Shown: positions 21,946-35,214, counted from the stretch's first letter. The stretch: 64,000 nucleotides of DNA from Locusta migratoria (GCA_026315105.1 CM048745.1:539352758-539416757); one strand, 5' to 3'. Numbers and translations: made by a program. Notes: generated by a model not told the origin, from the sequence alone.

Positions 21946-22144
21946 GCCGGCCGCTGTGGCCGAGGGGACTGAGGCACGTCAGTCACGGTCTGCACGGCCA
22001 CTACGGTCGGGGGTTCGAATCCCCCCTCGGGCATGGATATTTGTGCCGTACTTAGTGTTAGCTAGTTCATAAGTAGTTTGTAAGTTTAGGGACTGATGAC
22101 CCCGTAGTTAAGTCCCATAAGCTGTACAAACATTTGAACATTTT
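21946..22144 (+). mobile_element. tRNA-derived SINE, family A
   Basis: Forward full-length copy with the perfect 12-bp target duplication CGTAACCGTTCG (21935-21946 and 22145-22156). Tail AAGCTGTACAAACATTTGAA. Confidence 0.92.
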
Positions 22145-22156
22145 CGTAACCGTTCG

Positions 22157-24181
22157 AGAACTTTGTAAAGAACCAAAAACAAAAACAAAATATTTTGTCC
22201 CGTTACTCATTCCACAGCAACGACATCTATGCGTCTAAAAACACAGGAAGAGTGCCATATTAAATATTAGCAGTACAAGGACTGCGAAAAATGTAGGCAA
22301 CTTTCTACTTAGCCTTAATTTCGTCTTTAATCTCTGTATAAAAGCAAGTGTATTTTGCAGCGGAAATTAGTTTTCCGCATTGCCTTTATGTGTACCGAAC
22401 ACAATTTAATGATTTACAAACCGGTATATTTCAGAAGGCTAGTATGTGCTTAGATGAAAATGTTAGCTGCCTTATTCACCGGTTAATCCTTAACTGTAAC
22501 CAAAGGTATTCTACACAACTTTGGTACTGAAATTAATTTCGTAAAAATTTTGACTCTTTGTAAACAAATACTTTACCAATCGTAGCCTGACGTTTGTTCA
22601 GCAGCTCTGCAGATAGGAAACTCGTTCGAAGTAAGTTACATGAAAATAAAGAGACACGATCTGCAGAATGAAACTGGACAGTTTTGCAAAATTGACAGTT
22701 TTGTATGGATTGTCGTTGTACTGCCTATTACAGAGGCACGATGCTTTCTATTGCATTTTGATCCTGTAACATAAACAAGCTCGTTGAATCTGACATTTGC
22801 GGCACGGGATACGAGGATCGTATTCCAGTGATTTGCAACGGAATTTGCCTGCAGCGATACAGCGATATGATTGACACGACGCCATGTCGAAAAATGTGAC
22901 AGGCTTCACCGCGAGTTGCGGTTCCCGGAAGAACGCAATCAGCATAAACTGCTGTCAGGATCAGTGACGTAACTGCGAAACAAGAAGAGCCTTCTCGTCA
23001 ATTGGTTCTGCGATCGTTTAATGGTTGAATTTTTGAGCGGTTTCATGTATCAATTATCCAGAAAATCGACATATGTCCTGTTATAGATTTTCTCTCCGCC
23101 AGCGTAACTAGATTCTGCAATTCGACCATAAAATATGTGGATATTAAAAACTTTATATATTAGGTTCATGTCCAACACGGTTACTGTGCTGTGGTTGCCT
23201 GGTGTGTAAGCAGTTGGTCTGAATCTGTTTTGATTTTTAACGACAACATAGGGACATGAGCTGGCGAAGAACACTTTCATATCGATAGTGTCCAGGCAAC
23301 TTTAAATTTTCAAATAATGTCCCAGTGTATAACGAAGTGCGGACAAGAACAAGTCTTCGGGAGTGGGAGTATGGCGGGAATGAATTCGTTACATCTCGTG
23401 ACTCTGATTGCTGTTCCGCTTTTTCTCTTTGCATTGCAAATTTGGATTTCCTGAAACAGTTATAAATAGTAATTTGGCAGCCATTTTCCCCGACGTCATC
23501 AATCATACCTATAGCATGCAAAACTGTTATTTACATTCTTGATGTCGTAGTACGTTGAAATACAACATAAAGTGTTCTAGCCTAATGGTGATGAATAGTT
23601 ACGTATTGTTGAGCTGTCCAGCAAGAGTAAAAGTTTGCGCATCCATTTTTCATAGTAAACGACCGATTAAACAATTTTAGCGTCTCCATGATTTTTTGTT
23701 GGACCAGTAAGCTGCCGAAAACTACTTTATTCCATAGAAATGTGTGGTTTCGCTGATTAGGTTACTGTAAATGGTTTTAATTTCTGAGGCCCGCTCATGT
23801 TACGGGCTAGAACACATTTGTTCAGTCTTTTCTCAGCTTCCTTCCATTTTTTTTACCCTTACCTTTTATTTAATATGCATGGTATCCTTCGCTATAAACC
23901 CCCCCCCCCCCTCCCCTTCAACGCCGCTTCTACTTCCGGAAGCACCGTGTAAGGATTTCTTCTCTCTTCTATCCTTGCAAAACTTTGATCTTTCTATGGA
24001 GTTTTCAACTCATTCACTTAATATCGTTTTTATTTGCGCGATCCGAGAGCATTCCAAGATGCTGTGCCAGGATTTTCTGACATGATTCAACAGTAATATT
24101 ACGATTGTTCTGCAGTGTTGTAAGTGTATATCTTTGGTAGCCGCTATCGATAGCTGCGCGTGCAACTGTTTGTCTAGAACA
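22157..24181. other. Unannotated stretch
   Basis: No repeat family or gene was recognised. A poly-C run occurs at about 23900-23913. Open frames at complement 22748-22945, complement 23237-23521 and 23771-24085 have no domain resemblance. Confidence 0.4.
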
Positions 24182-24196
24182 GTCCAGAGTGGGTGA

Positions 24197-25165
24197 TTCT
24201 ATTTACACTTCGGTAAAATCAGACGTGACGTCATTATGACGTATCCATACTATCGACGTCCAGAAGAGCGGCGCATCGACTTTTGCGATCGTTCGAGACG
24301 CTGGTTTTGGGTTGGGACAACATGCTTAATTTGACATTCTTTCTGAACTGCATACTTTTTTCTTTCGTAGTTTAGTGACAAAACTAGGCCTTACTTAATA
24401 TTGGTATCATGTTTTGGATAGCACTGACGGAAAATTCAGTAAATGTAAATTGAAAATTATGTTAGAAATAACGCAGACCGAGCCTTAGAGAACGACAAAC
24501 TTCACACATTTTCAAAGAAAAGAACTAGCATGTTGCAGCAACTTGGCGGTAGATGAGTACCCAGTTTTACGAAATGTTTTACCTGATGTTCGTAGAGCCT
24601 CTGTAACAAATGACTGTATTAATATTCAGCTCATTTGATTAATAGTTTCGGCGAAAACATACATATACCTACGGCGAGTATATGTTGTTTTTGTATGTCA
24701 CATATTTTGACATGTCCAAGTACACATTGTCGGTTCATAGCCTGGTAACAGTATTTTGTCCTCTTAGTTTAACGTAGACTCAGTACTACAATGCAACTCG
24801 GCACCATTTTTCAGGTAGAGAAAAAGTTTCCATTAGTTTTAAACACAACCTTCACAAATGGGCCACGATGACAACATCAGATTTGGCTTACGTTTCAGAG
24901 CTCACAGTGTAGGTCCTTTTGCGGAAAGTTTATAGCTTCTTACTTTCAAAAAAAGAAAGCAAAGTTATAGCTTCCGAAACTGTAATGAATATACCATTAC
25001 CAACTGAAGATATTATCAGCTACTCATTTAATTCGTCTGCTACAATTGCAACCGCAGTTTTACGTTTAGAACGACCTCAAAATTCGATCATGGCTCCAGT
25101 CGTCTTCGATAGTGTGGATACGTCATAATGACGTCACGTCTGATTTTACCGAAGTAGAATCCCCC
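24197..25165. mobile_element. Non-autonomous TIR element of unknown superfamily
   Basis: Ends of about 50 bp are inverted: left CTTCGGTAAAATCAGACGTG, CATTATGACGTATCCA and right TGGATACGTCATAATG, CACGTCTGATTTTACCGAAG. Each TIR includes the octamer TGACGTCA, the classical CRE/ATF site. It is flanked by 15-bp direct repeats GTCCAGAGTGGGTGA (24182-24196) and GTCCAGAGTGAGTGA (25166-25180), unusually long for a DNA transposon. The interior (about 850 bp) has no transposase. The first bases of the two ends do not align perfectly, so the termini are approximate. Confidence 0.7.
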
Positions 25166-25739
25166 GTCCAGAGTGAGTGAAGAGAGTGCGACGCTCAACA
25201 GCATTTGTATGAGTCGAGTGGTGGAATCTGAGGCAACGGGTCATGGAGTGCGGACGCGAGTTAGTTGTCGGTGTAATCTAACAAACACTTGGAGGATTAA
25301 TTTATGTTGTCGAGGAATTAAGCAGAATTTACGTATCAAACTATCACGTTTTGTGTGGTAAGTCAAAAGTAAATGTCATTTAATCCTTTTGCGTGTGATG
25401 TACCACTGACAGTTATTTCACCGCGCCGCGACAGTATCAGACATTATTGGATATCAAAATAATGAAGATGTTTTATTTAAGTAACTTGGATCACCATTAG
25501 TGACTCTCATCGCACTTCAAGGCTGATCGGGCAGCCGCGCCGCGTATTGAATGTTTGATGCAAAGTTTGGCCTGCAGTTGTTGTCATCGACAACATCGTC
25601 TCTCGTCAAGGAAGAGCAACTATCAAGTCAACGAATCGTGTAATGGTGGCACTAATTAAGAACTGTGACTTTCGCCGTTTACCGAGACCTCAAGAATTTC
25701 GGGCATACACGTCGCGAATTTGAACATTGTAGCAATTGC

Positions 25740-26005
25740 GACCGAGCGAGATGGCGCAGTGGTAACACATTGTACTCGCAATCGGGAGCATGGTGATTTT
25801 AATCTCCGGCCATCCAGATTCAGGTTTTCCGTGATTTCTCTAAATCACTCCAAGCAAATGTAGGGATGGTTCCTTTCAAAGGACACGTCCGATTTCCTTC
25901 CCCATCCTCACAACCAATCATCCAAACAACCCGAGCGTAAGCTTCGTCTCTAATTATCACGCTGTCGACGGGGCGTTAAACACTAATCTTCCTATCTTTC
26001 CTAAC
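25740..26005 (+). mobile_element. tRNA-headed SINE, family C
   Basis: The head GACCGAGCGAGATGGCGCAG ends in TGGTAACACATTG (A-box) and a weak B-box (GGTGATTTTAATCTCCGG). The body is GGTTTTCCGTGATTTCTCTA, AATCACTCCAAGCAAATG and TTCCCCATCC. The tail is GTCGACGGGGCGTTAAACAC followed by CTTCC repeats. The same order is seen, degraded, at 6076-6300 and reversed at 42428-42659. Confidence 0.8.
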
Positions 26006-26009
26006 TGTG

Positions 26010-27739
26010 ACCTTGTGCAACCAACAGACTGTAAGTACGTGGCTCGTATGAATCCTTGTCCATTAAAATCGTTTACTGGAGTGATATCTTGCTAGTTCAG
26101 AACTGAGTAACATTTCTGATTTAAATAACAATTGCGCAATCTTGGAACAACTGTGAAACCTGCATCGTAGCCGTTATTAGCATTGTAGGCAGTGCAACCA
26201 AGTATTTTTGTACTTATGTGAATATAACTTGTGAACTCTATTCCAGCGTGTGGCCTATTATAACTGATGTACCTATCAATATCAATGAGTTTCAAAACTG
26301 TGTTAGTGAAAGTATTGTGTGTAGTGTTTGAGAGGATTAACAGCCTATGGAAGCCTTTTGGCGGGATTGGCACGCTGTCATTTATATCACAGCAGCCTTA
26401 TCCGGCCACCAATCCGAAATAAGTGCAGGAAATCAATAGTGACATTAAGTAATTAATGATCGGTACATTATCTTTCCCGAGCTTGTTACTTGTCTCGACA
26501 GTCAGTTTTAGATTGGTAGAGATCACGCACTTAAATGTGGCCCCTGAGCGGAGAATGTTGGGAGTTGAAGCTTGCATTCAGCTCGTAGCGCATTGGCTGT
26601 CAGAACAAGCCCCGCCTATTTGTCCCAGTGCCGCCAACTTACGGCGTATAGATTACAGGTTTTAAAAGAATCAATATGTAAGGGGTTAAAGCGTCACAGA
26701 TGTAACACGAAATTATCACTTTAATGTTTGAGTAATAGAAAACTGAAACGTATATCTACGAAATATTAATATTTTAAAGGTACTTATTAATCAGGTGCAG
26801 CAAAGCTTTCTGCCTCTTTTTACTATCATAACTGAATAACAATCAGAATTAACATTCTTCATACCACTTTCAAGGACAGACTTCCTTTTTCTAAAAGAAG
26901 TCGTCGGGGTATGTGGAGTTATTTTAGCAAATATCAAAGTGGAAGACGAAGACAATAATAAATACCAAGCACAAATCAACACTACATTGACGAGGTCTAC
27001 GGTGTACAATGCTGTTACGAGGTAATGTTGGCAGAGAGCTTAAACATTCCATAGACACACTAACTCAGCCGACTTCCGCCGATCAGAGAGGGGCCACGAA
27101 AAAGTGCGTGCCCTGTACGCATAATTTTGTTGACATTGCTGAGTTGAGCGTCGTCGGTAAACGTCGAAAGGTGTCCTGAACATAGGTCGTTTTTAACTTC
27201 CGTCGCCATTTTAAACCACGTCAGCAATTCGTAACAACGAGTTTGGCTAAAGCACCCACGACCTTAGGCTTCCTATATAATTTGGTGTGTCTCGTAGAAG
27301 GTTTTCTTGAGTTTCACGCGAAATCTAATGCAGACGAGCTGCTCCTATAACTCTGCCAAATTCACTAACTGTGCGACAAAGTGTTCTACTCAAAACAGCT
27401 CTGAACAATAACCAACAGACTTATAATAATGAAACTTCTGGCAGTTAGATATTAGACAGCAGGTGTGCTTTATTACGAACATTCCACTGACACGAAGTTA
27501 CCAATGTTCCAGAATTTTTTGAAGAGACCTCGTATATTACTAAACTATTATCTCGGATTATGGTCCACAACTGTTACGCGCCATACATTTAATGGCTTTT
27601 AGGTCGAAAAAAATGACTTTTCAAATCTTTCGTGAAATTATCAATCACATTAAAAATTTAAAACTATTATATTTATTACGAGGTATAACTTTACGTTAGA
27701 CTTGTAACAGACTAACCCTAGTATTAAAGTCATAAGCTG

Positions 27740-27740
<1 letters not shown>
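26010..27740. other. Unannotated stretch
   Basis: No mobile element or gene recognised by eye. Several weak open frames (complement 26092-26373, 26456-26665, complement 26791-27009) show no domain. Confidence 0.4.

Positions 27741-27742
<2 letters not shown>

Positions 27743-27798
<56 letters not shown>
27743..27798. repeat. Poly-T tract
   Basis: About 56 consecutive T. It could be the reversed A-tail of an unrecognised retroposon, but no element could be defined on the 27799-28290 side. Confidence 0.95.
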
Positions 27799-27799
<1 letters not shown>

Positions 27800-28307
27800 T
27801 TACAGCAGCGTGACTGTAAGCGCGAACATATGTTTATTTACCGATGCACAATTTGAGAATGAGGGAATTTAGCGACTTCCGATGACCTTTTCATATAATT
27901 CCAAACATGTATGGAATTTTTTCCCGCTGACATCCTCCACAAAATCAGATAATAACAGTTTTTCGTCTGCTACATTTGCGCTGTTCATGAGGTGGAACTT
28001 CAGCGTCAGGCATGACGTTTTAATTTATTACTAGTTTTTTAACAACTATTTGCAAAACAGTTTTTAGGCAGTAGTTAATTATAGCGTGAACTGTGCCTGC
28101 AAAATTATATTGTATCATAGTACGACGTCCAGTTCAGTACATATGACGACGTAAACTTTTTGCATACATAAAAAAATTTCGTTTGACTCTAATGGAGCGA
28201 TGTAAATGTTGACGTTTGAAATCATTAATTCTTGAATACCAACTTACTTCGCAACAGATTTGGCAGACTATATCTACATACAACACCGAACGTATCAGCA
28301 AAATTAC

Positions 28308-28523
28308 AAATGTTCAAATGTTTGTAAAGCTACTACGGGGTCATCTGTCCCTAAACTTACAAACTACCTAAGAACTAGCTAATCCTAAGGACGGCACAAA
28401 TATCAATGCCCGAGGGGGCATTCGAACCCCCGACCGTAGTGGCCGTGCAGACCGTGACTGGAGCGCCTCAGTCCCCTCGGCCACCGCGGCCGGCGCCTCA
28501 GTCCCTTCGGCCACCGCGGCCGG
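28308..28523 (-). mobile_element. tRNA-derived SINE, family A, with duplicated 5' end
   Basis: Reverse-strand copy flanked by the perfect 12-bp duplication CAGCAAAATTAC (28296-28307 and 28524-28535). The 5' terminus is repeated: GCGCCTCAGTCCC(C/T)TCGG plus CCACCGCGGCCGG occurs twice, the extra unit lying inside the target duplication. The extra unit therefore arose during or before insertion, probably by template jumping. Confidence 0.88.
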
Positions 28524-28739
28524 CAGCAAAATTACATCCTGGTACGACACATAGTACAGGAAACATGCCATAAGCAATGAGTTCCGTGATAAACATGGTT
28601 TTGTCTAAAATGGAGCGCAAATAATCCTATATTTATCCAGTGGTTTGGTAATGAGAACGCTCACTAACTTCCAGAAGGCTTTTAACACAATCTGAAATTA
28701 TTTCGAATTCTAGCTATTCAAACATTTCTACCGTTTCAG

Positions 28740-28930
28740 CGCATTGAAATAAATCCAATGGCAAAAATGAAAATTTGTGCTGGACCGGGATTCGAACCCG
28801 GATTTCCCGCTTTAGGCCAGCGTTCGCCGTAACAAATAGGTTATCCAGGCACGCTTCCTTTCCAACGTCACTACGTCACTACGATTGTAGTGCCTCCTGC
28901 CCATTTGATTCCACTTGCTCGCAGCATAAA
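28740..28930 (-). mobile_element. tRNA-headed SINE, family D
   Basis: Reverse strand: GCGTGCCTGGATAACCTATT (A-box region), CCGGGTTCGAATCCCGGTCC (strong B-box and T-arm), AGCA, then a CAAATTTTCATTTTTGCCAT tail. It can be drawn as a cloverleaf-like head, but the A-box half is too diverged and a SINE body follows, so I do not call a tRNA gene. Confidence 0.55.
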
Positions 28931-29194
28931 CTGGATTCCTGCAAGGGATCGAGCGTATTAATGTCCATATTGAAATTGTCATTTGCCTGTTGAGGCAGAT
29001 TCACAATTATTTCTTGATTAAATTCTTAAAGTCTCTATTTAACACGGAAATTCATCTGTAATGTAATCATATGTTTGGAGCAGTTCTATATATGGAAATT
29101 CAATTGTTCATGCAATCGGTAAGTTCAATAGTTTCTTTATAATGGCCATTAAATTTTTCATCATGTAATTATTAATGGCTATTATTCCGTACTT

Positions 29195-29222
29195 CTTATG
29201 TTTAATACCTTTGGTATAACGA
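29195..29222 (+). repeat. Fragment of the 61.6-62.3 kb SINE tail
   Basis: CTTATGTTTAATACCTTTGG plus TATAACGA matches the 3' end of the SINE-like arms at 61631-62345 almost exactly. Confidence 0.6.
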
Positions 29223-29308
29223 TACGAAGTGGGAATGGCGCTAAACTGTGTTCTACAAAATTTAATTTTCGCTCACTGTTTCCCTCCCTCCCTCCCCCCC
29301 CCCATCTC

Positions 29309-29309
<1 letters not shown>

Positions 29310-29376
<67 letters not shown>
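29310..29376. repeat. (CT)n microsatellite
   Basis: About 28 CT units after a C-rich lead-in. The Ser-Leu runs in overlapping forward frames are artefacts. Confidence 0.97.
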
Positions 29377-29379
<3 letters not shown>

Positions 29380-31215
29380 GCTGTATGTTTCATTGCACGG
29401 TATTCAGTATTCTTCCTTTTATCCAAAACTTTGTACGCGTAATAAAAAGATAAATCTGCACCGGCTGTTAAACTGAACTAAGGTTTAAGGACAGTATAAG
29501 ATTAGAGTTAATGAAAGGCTTCCATGGGCAGTGACAAATGCACAGTGAAACAAAGCTCAAGTTGGTATTCCCTTCTCAGTCGAAAGACAAACAACTAATT
29601 CTCATCTGGGACGGCGAAGATAAGTAACACTTAATTAAAACTTTTAATGCGGCCTTTATCTTCCAGTGTGCATGTAGGTCGCCTTCCGCTGCTGCTCCTA
29701 CTGAGGTCCTTGCTATCCCGAGTTTTATAACCAGTGTCAGTAATCTTAATTCTTTCGTACAAATCCTGAGATTGCCTAAATGAGTAGTTAATATAATTGT
29801 TAATAGTTTACCGTAGTAGCCTTCTTTCTTCTGATGTCTAGCTATTGAGGACTTCCCTTCCACTGCAAGGTACTACTGAAAATTTTTTGTGGTTTAGTAA
29901 CGTACTTTTGGTGAGTGATTTTCAGCTCAAAATGTCAGAAAAAAATGATACACTCTGTTAGCGGACTGTGGAAACACCTTTAAAACGTTTAAAACAGTAT
30001 TCATTACTTATTGGTAGTTACTTACGCAAAAATTGTTGTTCCCTGCAGTGTATATTACTCATTATGATTATTAACAACAAAGCAGTAACCATTAAGTTGT
30101 TGCTGGTTAAAGTCCACCTCCAGTTTCCCATTCATCCTAGTTCACAGGGTAAGCATCCAAATAACTCGTGTGCGTTTTCTAATCTCACCTCAGTAACTTC
30201 TATTACGCTCTTGCCTTGGTTATTTTCTTATCTCTCAGAAATAACGTTATTAGTCATCCGTTCAACACCCCCCATGGCCTGCCCATTTATATTACAGTTA
30301 GCTTAATTGCTTTCCGTTCCCTGCCCAAATTATGTTTACCTATCTTGTATAGCAATTCCCGATGAGCAATGTATGCTGTGAGAACTTTAGTTGTTGACAG
30401 ATTTTGTCGGTATAAATTAATATTTTCTTGGTATCTACATTATTTGCACTCAAAGCTGCTAGTTGCCGTAGCAACACTTTGTTTAATGGAGTTATCTTAT
30501 GCAATATAATTACAAGTTATTAACTATAGCTGATGGAAATATTTACATAGCTGTATTAATTCAAGAAATTCTTCCAAGGAATACACAATAGAACTACAGC
30601 AACTCAAAACAATCTTATTAAAAAAAATATTTGCAGAGTGGAAGATTTTATGTTAGTGTGTAAGTTGGTAGTGTTCCCGTTTCGCACGTTGATTATTCCG
30701 GTTGCTTTGCGTTTATTTACCTATGTCATTTTTATTTGAAGTTCATTCTTGCTTTTTGGGTATACATATCGTCTTTTCTTTCATTTGTACATAGTGTGTG
30801 GAGCTGTGGACAATAGAAAATGGAGGGACAAATGAAGAAAACATAACATTTCCGACGTCCCTTAGAGAAGTGACAGCCGCAGAAGCAGTCAGAAACATTT
30901 ACGTCGTATTTAGCAGTAATTGGTCTTGACATAGCACACCAACAAAAGGCTTTTCTCTTTCTAAGGAGGCTCGTATTGACGTTCGTGACACTACATGTTC
31001 ATGAATAGATGCAGAGTTTCCTTAATAGAAACAGTGAAGCAGACAACATTATTGATGACTAAAGCAAATTTTATAGACATCCGTTGTGTTTATTAATCTT
31101 ATGGAACAACGTTATGAACTTATGCACAATCCTAACATCATATTGTTTCCTCAGTTGAACATTATGTTAATAGTCATACATTTCTTTCAAACTACAATAT
31201 GATTACGAAAATTAA
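29380..31215. other. Unannotated AT-rich stretch
   Basis: No recognisable gene or repeat. The open frames complement 29576-29863 and 29968-30306 lack family resemblance. Confidence 0.4.
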
Positions 31216-31221
31216 ATAATT

Positions 31222-31277
31222 ATTAGGTCCTTTTATTGCGCGACTGGTTTCGATTCATAAACCACCGTTATAGCAAC
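31222..31277 (-). repeat. Possible Penelope-type terminal repeat fragment
   Basis: Reverse strand: GTTGC, TATAACGG, GGTTTATGAATC, then GAAACCAGTC followed by GCGCAATAAAAGG. The 3' hammerhead half (GAAACCAGTC) is good and TTGC/GCAA could form stem I, but the CTGANGA half is lost. Only a single arm was found. Confidence 0.35.
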
Positions 31278-31279
31278 GT

Positions 31280-34200
31280 ACAAAGAATATGAATCACAAA
31301 AACAGTTAAATCACGGACAATATAAAACGTAAATAACAAGAGGAATATGCCATAATATTTGCGAAATATGGAAAAAATGACACCTTACATTTCAGTATGA
31401 AATAAGTTGTAGAATGACCACAAAATATTTGAAACTGAACGAGATTCATACATGTAAGCGAGAGAAACCTGTTAAACACATAATAGCGTGAAAAAACACA
31501 CGATAGTGGAATACAAACATTTATAGAACAAAACATCAACCAAAATAAAATACAATGCATAGATGTGGAAAATAATTTTTTTTAGTAAAAATTGGATAGA
31601 GACAGCGAACAATGATGATAAAAGGATTTTTTTCCTTATCTGCAAAATAAGTTAGAAGAATTTATATTTACAATTGGTCTTCAAATGTCAACCACATTAA
31701 AAACGCATTTAGAATAATAAATTAGCATGCCAGTGCATATATATTTTGGACCAACGTATTAATAAAACACCGAAAAAGAGTTTCAACTTAATCAATGAAA
31801 AAAATATAATCGTTACTGTTACCACCTTACATATGACTATAGCCAAAAAGATCCTTTAGTCACAAATACCAAGAATCTGCAGCAAAAGTGAAGCTGTTGG
31901 TACAAATTAGTCATTGGCCATATCAGATGAATAGAAAAAATATCAGTAGATAGGATGGGACTTGCTTAACTTCATAAAGTGAAACACTTTCGTTTCACAA
32001 GTAACATCTTGTAACAATCTATTTAAAGTAGTCTAGAGTAAAAACTATAAGGATATTAAACTATATAATTGTAAAATTGTAGTTAACAGGTTAGAAGCAG
32101 TAATAATGCAAGAGCGATGAATACAATAAAAAAAGCAACGGGTAGTACTATATTTCTCAAATGCACGGCCATCTATAGCGGTTTACATGATGAGGATGCA
32201 AAAATTGAAATGCAAATGGAAGCTCAAAAAATTTTGACAATAATAAATAAAAAATCATGTACCTATTTCAAATTATATGTGTATTACTTGTAATATGAAA
32301 CAACTAACATTGCTAGGTGAAACTGCATGTAGTGTGATATACACGGCTTTTAGCGTTCATCAGAATGTCTTCCTTAGTCTATCTGCACACATCCAGTTTT
32401 TCAGATAACTAGTAAATCTTCTAAGGACCATTGGTGTCCTAGATATCTCGCATAAGATCGTATCTGGTGACATTTGACTTATAAATATGACTTAATCAGT
32501 GATTAAATACATTTGTCTCTGACTATTGGAGTTGTTCATTGTTTTATTTAGATAATTGTGACTTGTGCGGGTAAGGAACAAAACAAATGAAATTAAAATG
32601 TTAAATATTTTTAAATTGATAAGAGTAACCCGGTTAGCTCTTTATGATCAAATGAAATTGTAGCATCGCTTTGCTCATACAAAGTTGTAATGTAAAAATA
32701 GGATCAATACAATACATAAAAAACATGAAAATCTATCCAAAGTAAAACATGCATATTTATCGTACATGCACACTATGAAACTTGCAAATGCGGTATTTCT
32801 AAAACTGCTTTTCGTCGCATACGACTATGAAGGTTCCTGATTATAGCTACACTTCACTTGTTACACATATGAAAGTTGCCCCCTCTAATCGGTCGTCTTT
32901 AATGACCACGTTGTGACAGGATATCGAACCCAGTCATTATTTTCAATTTATTCGCATAGCATAATGATAAACTGCTAATACTAAATATCTTGAGCATTGA
33001 TCTAACCTCTTAACGTCCAATCGAAGTACTGAGATTATGAGGCAACCCGTGTGTTTTTAACAAAATTTGATTGTAACTGGAAATATTATTCTAATAATAT
33101 AGCGCTAGTTAATGAAGATAATGCGCATGTTCTGTCTACTTCAGCGAAATATTTCAATCTAGCATTATGCCATTCCATTTTGGTAAATACTCTTTGTGTC
33201 GCCTATCTGAAAATACAGGATAAGGTGGTACAATTTCGATCATTTCGGACAAATGTAATTGTAACTGCAAATTTTTCGAGGAAAGAAATAATTTTAACTA
33301 TGGCACTTGTTCTTGAATGTTTAATGAATGTGTAATACAAATGTTATACAATTACAAATGTTGACATGAACACAAAAAATGGTTACAGAATTGAGAAAAA
33401 CGATAACAATTATGATCACTTCCTCGTACAATTTTGATCACTGACTTTTTCCACCTAAAAAGCACTTTTTCCTTCGGGCACCAAGCGCATACTTCGCGGT
33501 ACCAAACGTTGCACAATAATGAATTTACAAGCGCGTGGAAACTAGAAAATTTATAAGAGCGCGTTCGACGAAGTAGCTTCACGTCCATCTTAACAGGAAG
33601 AAATTCATTTCTCCGTAGCACAAAGTGGTGTATTCTTGGAAAAGACAGGAGCAACTGTTGAAACCTGTTACACTACAACGCAACACAAAGGCAAGTGCTA
33701 CGAGTAAAAAACTTATGTTGATCGGAATTGTACCGGTATCGAATTTTTACCACCTTACCCTACTTGAAAATGTTAACATTTCTATGAAGTCCCACAGATA
33801 TTCTTAAGTTATGTAGGCATCCAGCTCTAGGACAGTGTATCTCGAGAAGTAAAGAAAGCCGCTGGCAGTAAGGACGAGGTACCATTAAAGCAAATATTTG
33901 CTGATTAATTGTTCATCCAAGAATAGATACGACTGATTACATTCTCTGGCGTCAGTAGCAATATAAGGCTTTTATTTCAAATCGTGCAATTTTAATAGGA
34001 AAATGGGAAATAGGAAAAACAGAGAATGGGAAGTCTGGCGCGTTTCCCGCTAGAGGCACTGATATCGAGCATCGGGTCGGAGTAGAACGGCGCGCGGACG
34101 GCTGAGGGCCATTTCTCAGTCTCCGCACCTGGAAAGGGCACTGCCATGACGCAGCTTGAAAGTTTCCCACACGAATAGCGATTACGTCTCACTTTCGTGG

Positions 34201-34509
34201 AGAAATGGAGCCATATGTCTTACTTTCGCTGATGTGCCGAACGATAACTGTTCCGAGAAGTTGAACGTGGGGTCGATTTACAGCGGGTACGCCCAGCACC
34301 ATAAAATGGGGAAGTCTTTTCCCAGATAGCACGTAGGCCGCATAGCAGTTTACAAAATATGCCACTGTGTGGTGAGTACACACGCAACTGCGACAAAGTT
34401 TAAAGAAAAGCACTTATGCCAGGGAGAAAATAATCATTTCAAATGACTGTATATTTCTACCGATGACCAAGATTTTGCTTCTGGCGTTAATAGGTTACAC
34501 CAGTGGTTC

Positions 34510-34510
<1 letters not shown>
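31280..34510. other. Unannotated AT-rich stretch
   Basis: More than 3 kb without any repeat family or protein resemblance that I can support. Locally GC-richer sequence occurs at about 34035-34190, with overlapping reverse frames but no domain. Confidence 0.4.

Positions 34511-34511
<1 letters not shown>

Positions 34512-34554
<43 letters not shown>
34512..34554. repeat. (CT)n microsatellite
   Basis: About 21 CT units. Confidence 0.97.
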
Positions 34555-34558
<4 letters not shown>

Positions 34559-35214
34559 GTAATAGGGCTCAAAATATTTTCGAAATTTGTTTTTGCGATC
34601 CAATATAGCTACTAAAGCAGGTATACAACAATTGAGTGTACTATAAAATTATATTTAATATGAAAATAAAGAGCGAATGCTTTTGTGAGTAAGATTTAAG
34701 AAAGAAAGGAAAATTTTCACGAATAACAATTATTTCACTCGAGTACAATGGTAAAATCAATACGAAATGTAGTATTGTTTAGTCTCTGTATTAATGATAA
34801 GTCCGAGCGGAGCCTCTTATAATCGCAAGACCGTCGCTCGAAAATTAAGTGTTCCTATAGCTCGTTAGAAAATATTACGGGTTGAATTGCTGGGCCCGAC
34901 AAACGTTCCTGTGTAGAAAAATTATTATCGTTTTCGAAACTGTTTTCACAAAGACCAAATCATGTTAATTACGTGTTTAATGGCAAATCGAGATATGAAA
35001 GCTAATTTATAAACAACGTATAATCCAACAATTCGTGCTTCACAATTCGCAATATGAAATAATGTTTGATTGCCACAAAGAATAATTAATATAATGAATC
35101 ATGATCTTCAAAGACTATGTTATAGACTGAGAAATACACTTTATTTAGTCGATAAGATATTTGACTTACGTAATTTAAATGTCATCCGGCGACCCACCTG
35201 ATGAGTTCCTTCAA

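Noticed and set aside
28778..28860. tRNA gene on the reverse strand
   Set aside because: Good T-arm but poor A-box and D-arm, and a repeat-type body continues beyond it.
29198..29476. Ser/Leu-rich forward open frames
   Set aside because: Artefact of the (CT)n microsatellite.
33051..33335. 94-codon forward frame as a host gene
   Set aside because: No domain, no splice or codon evidence; typical length for AT-rich random sequence.
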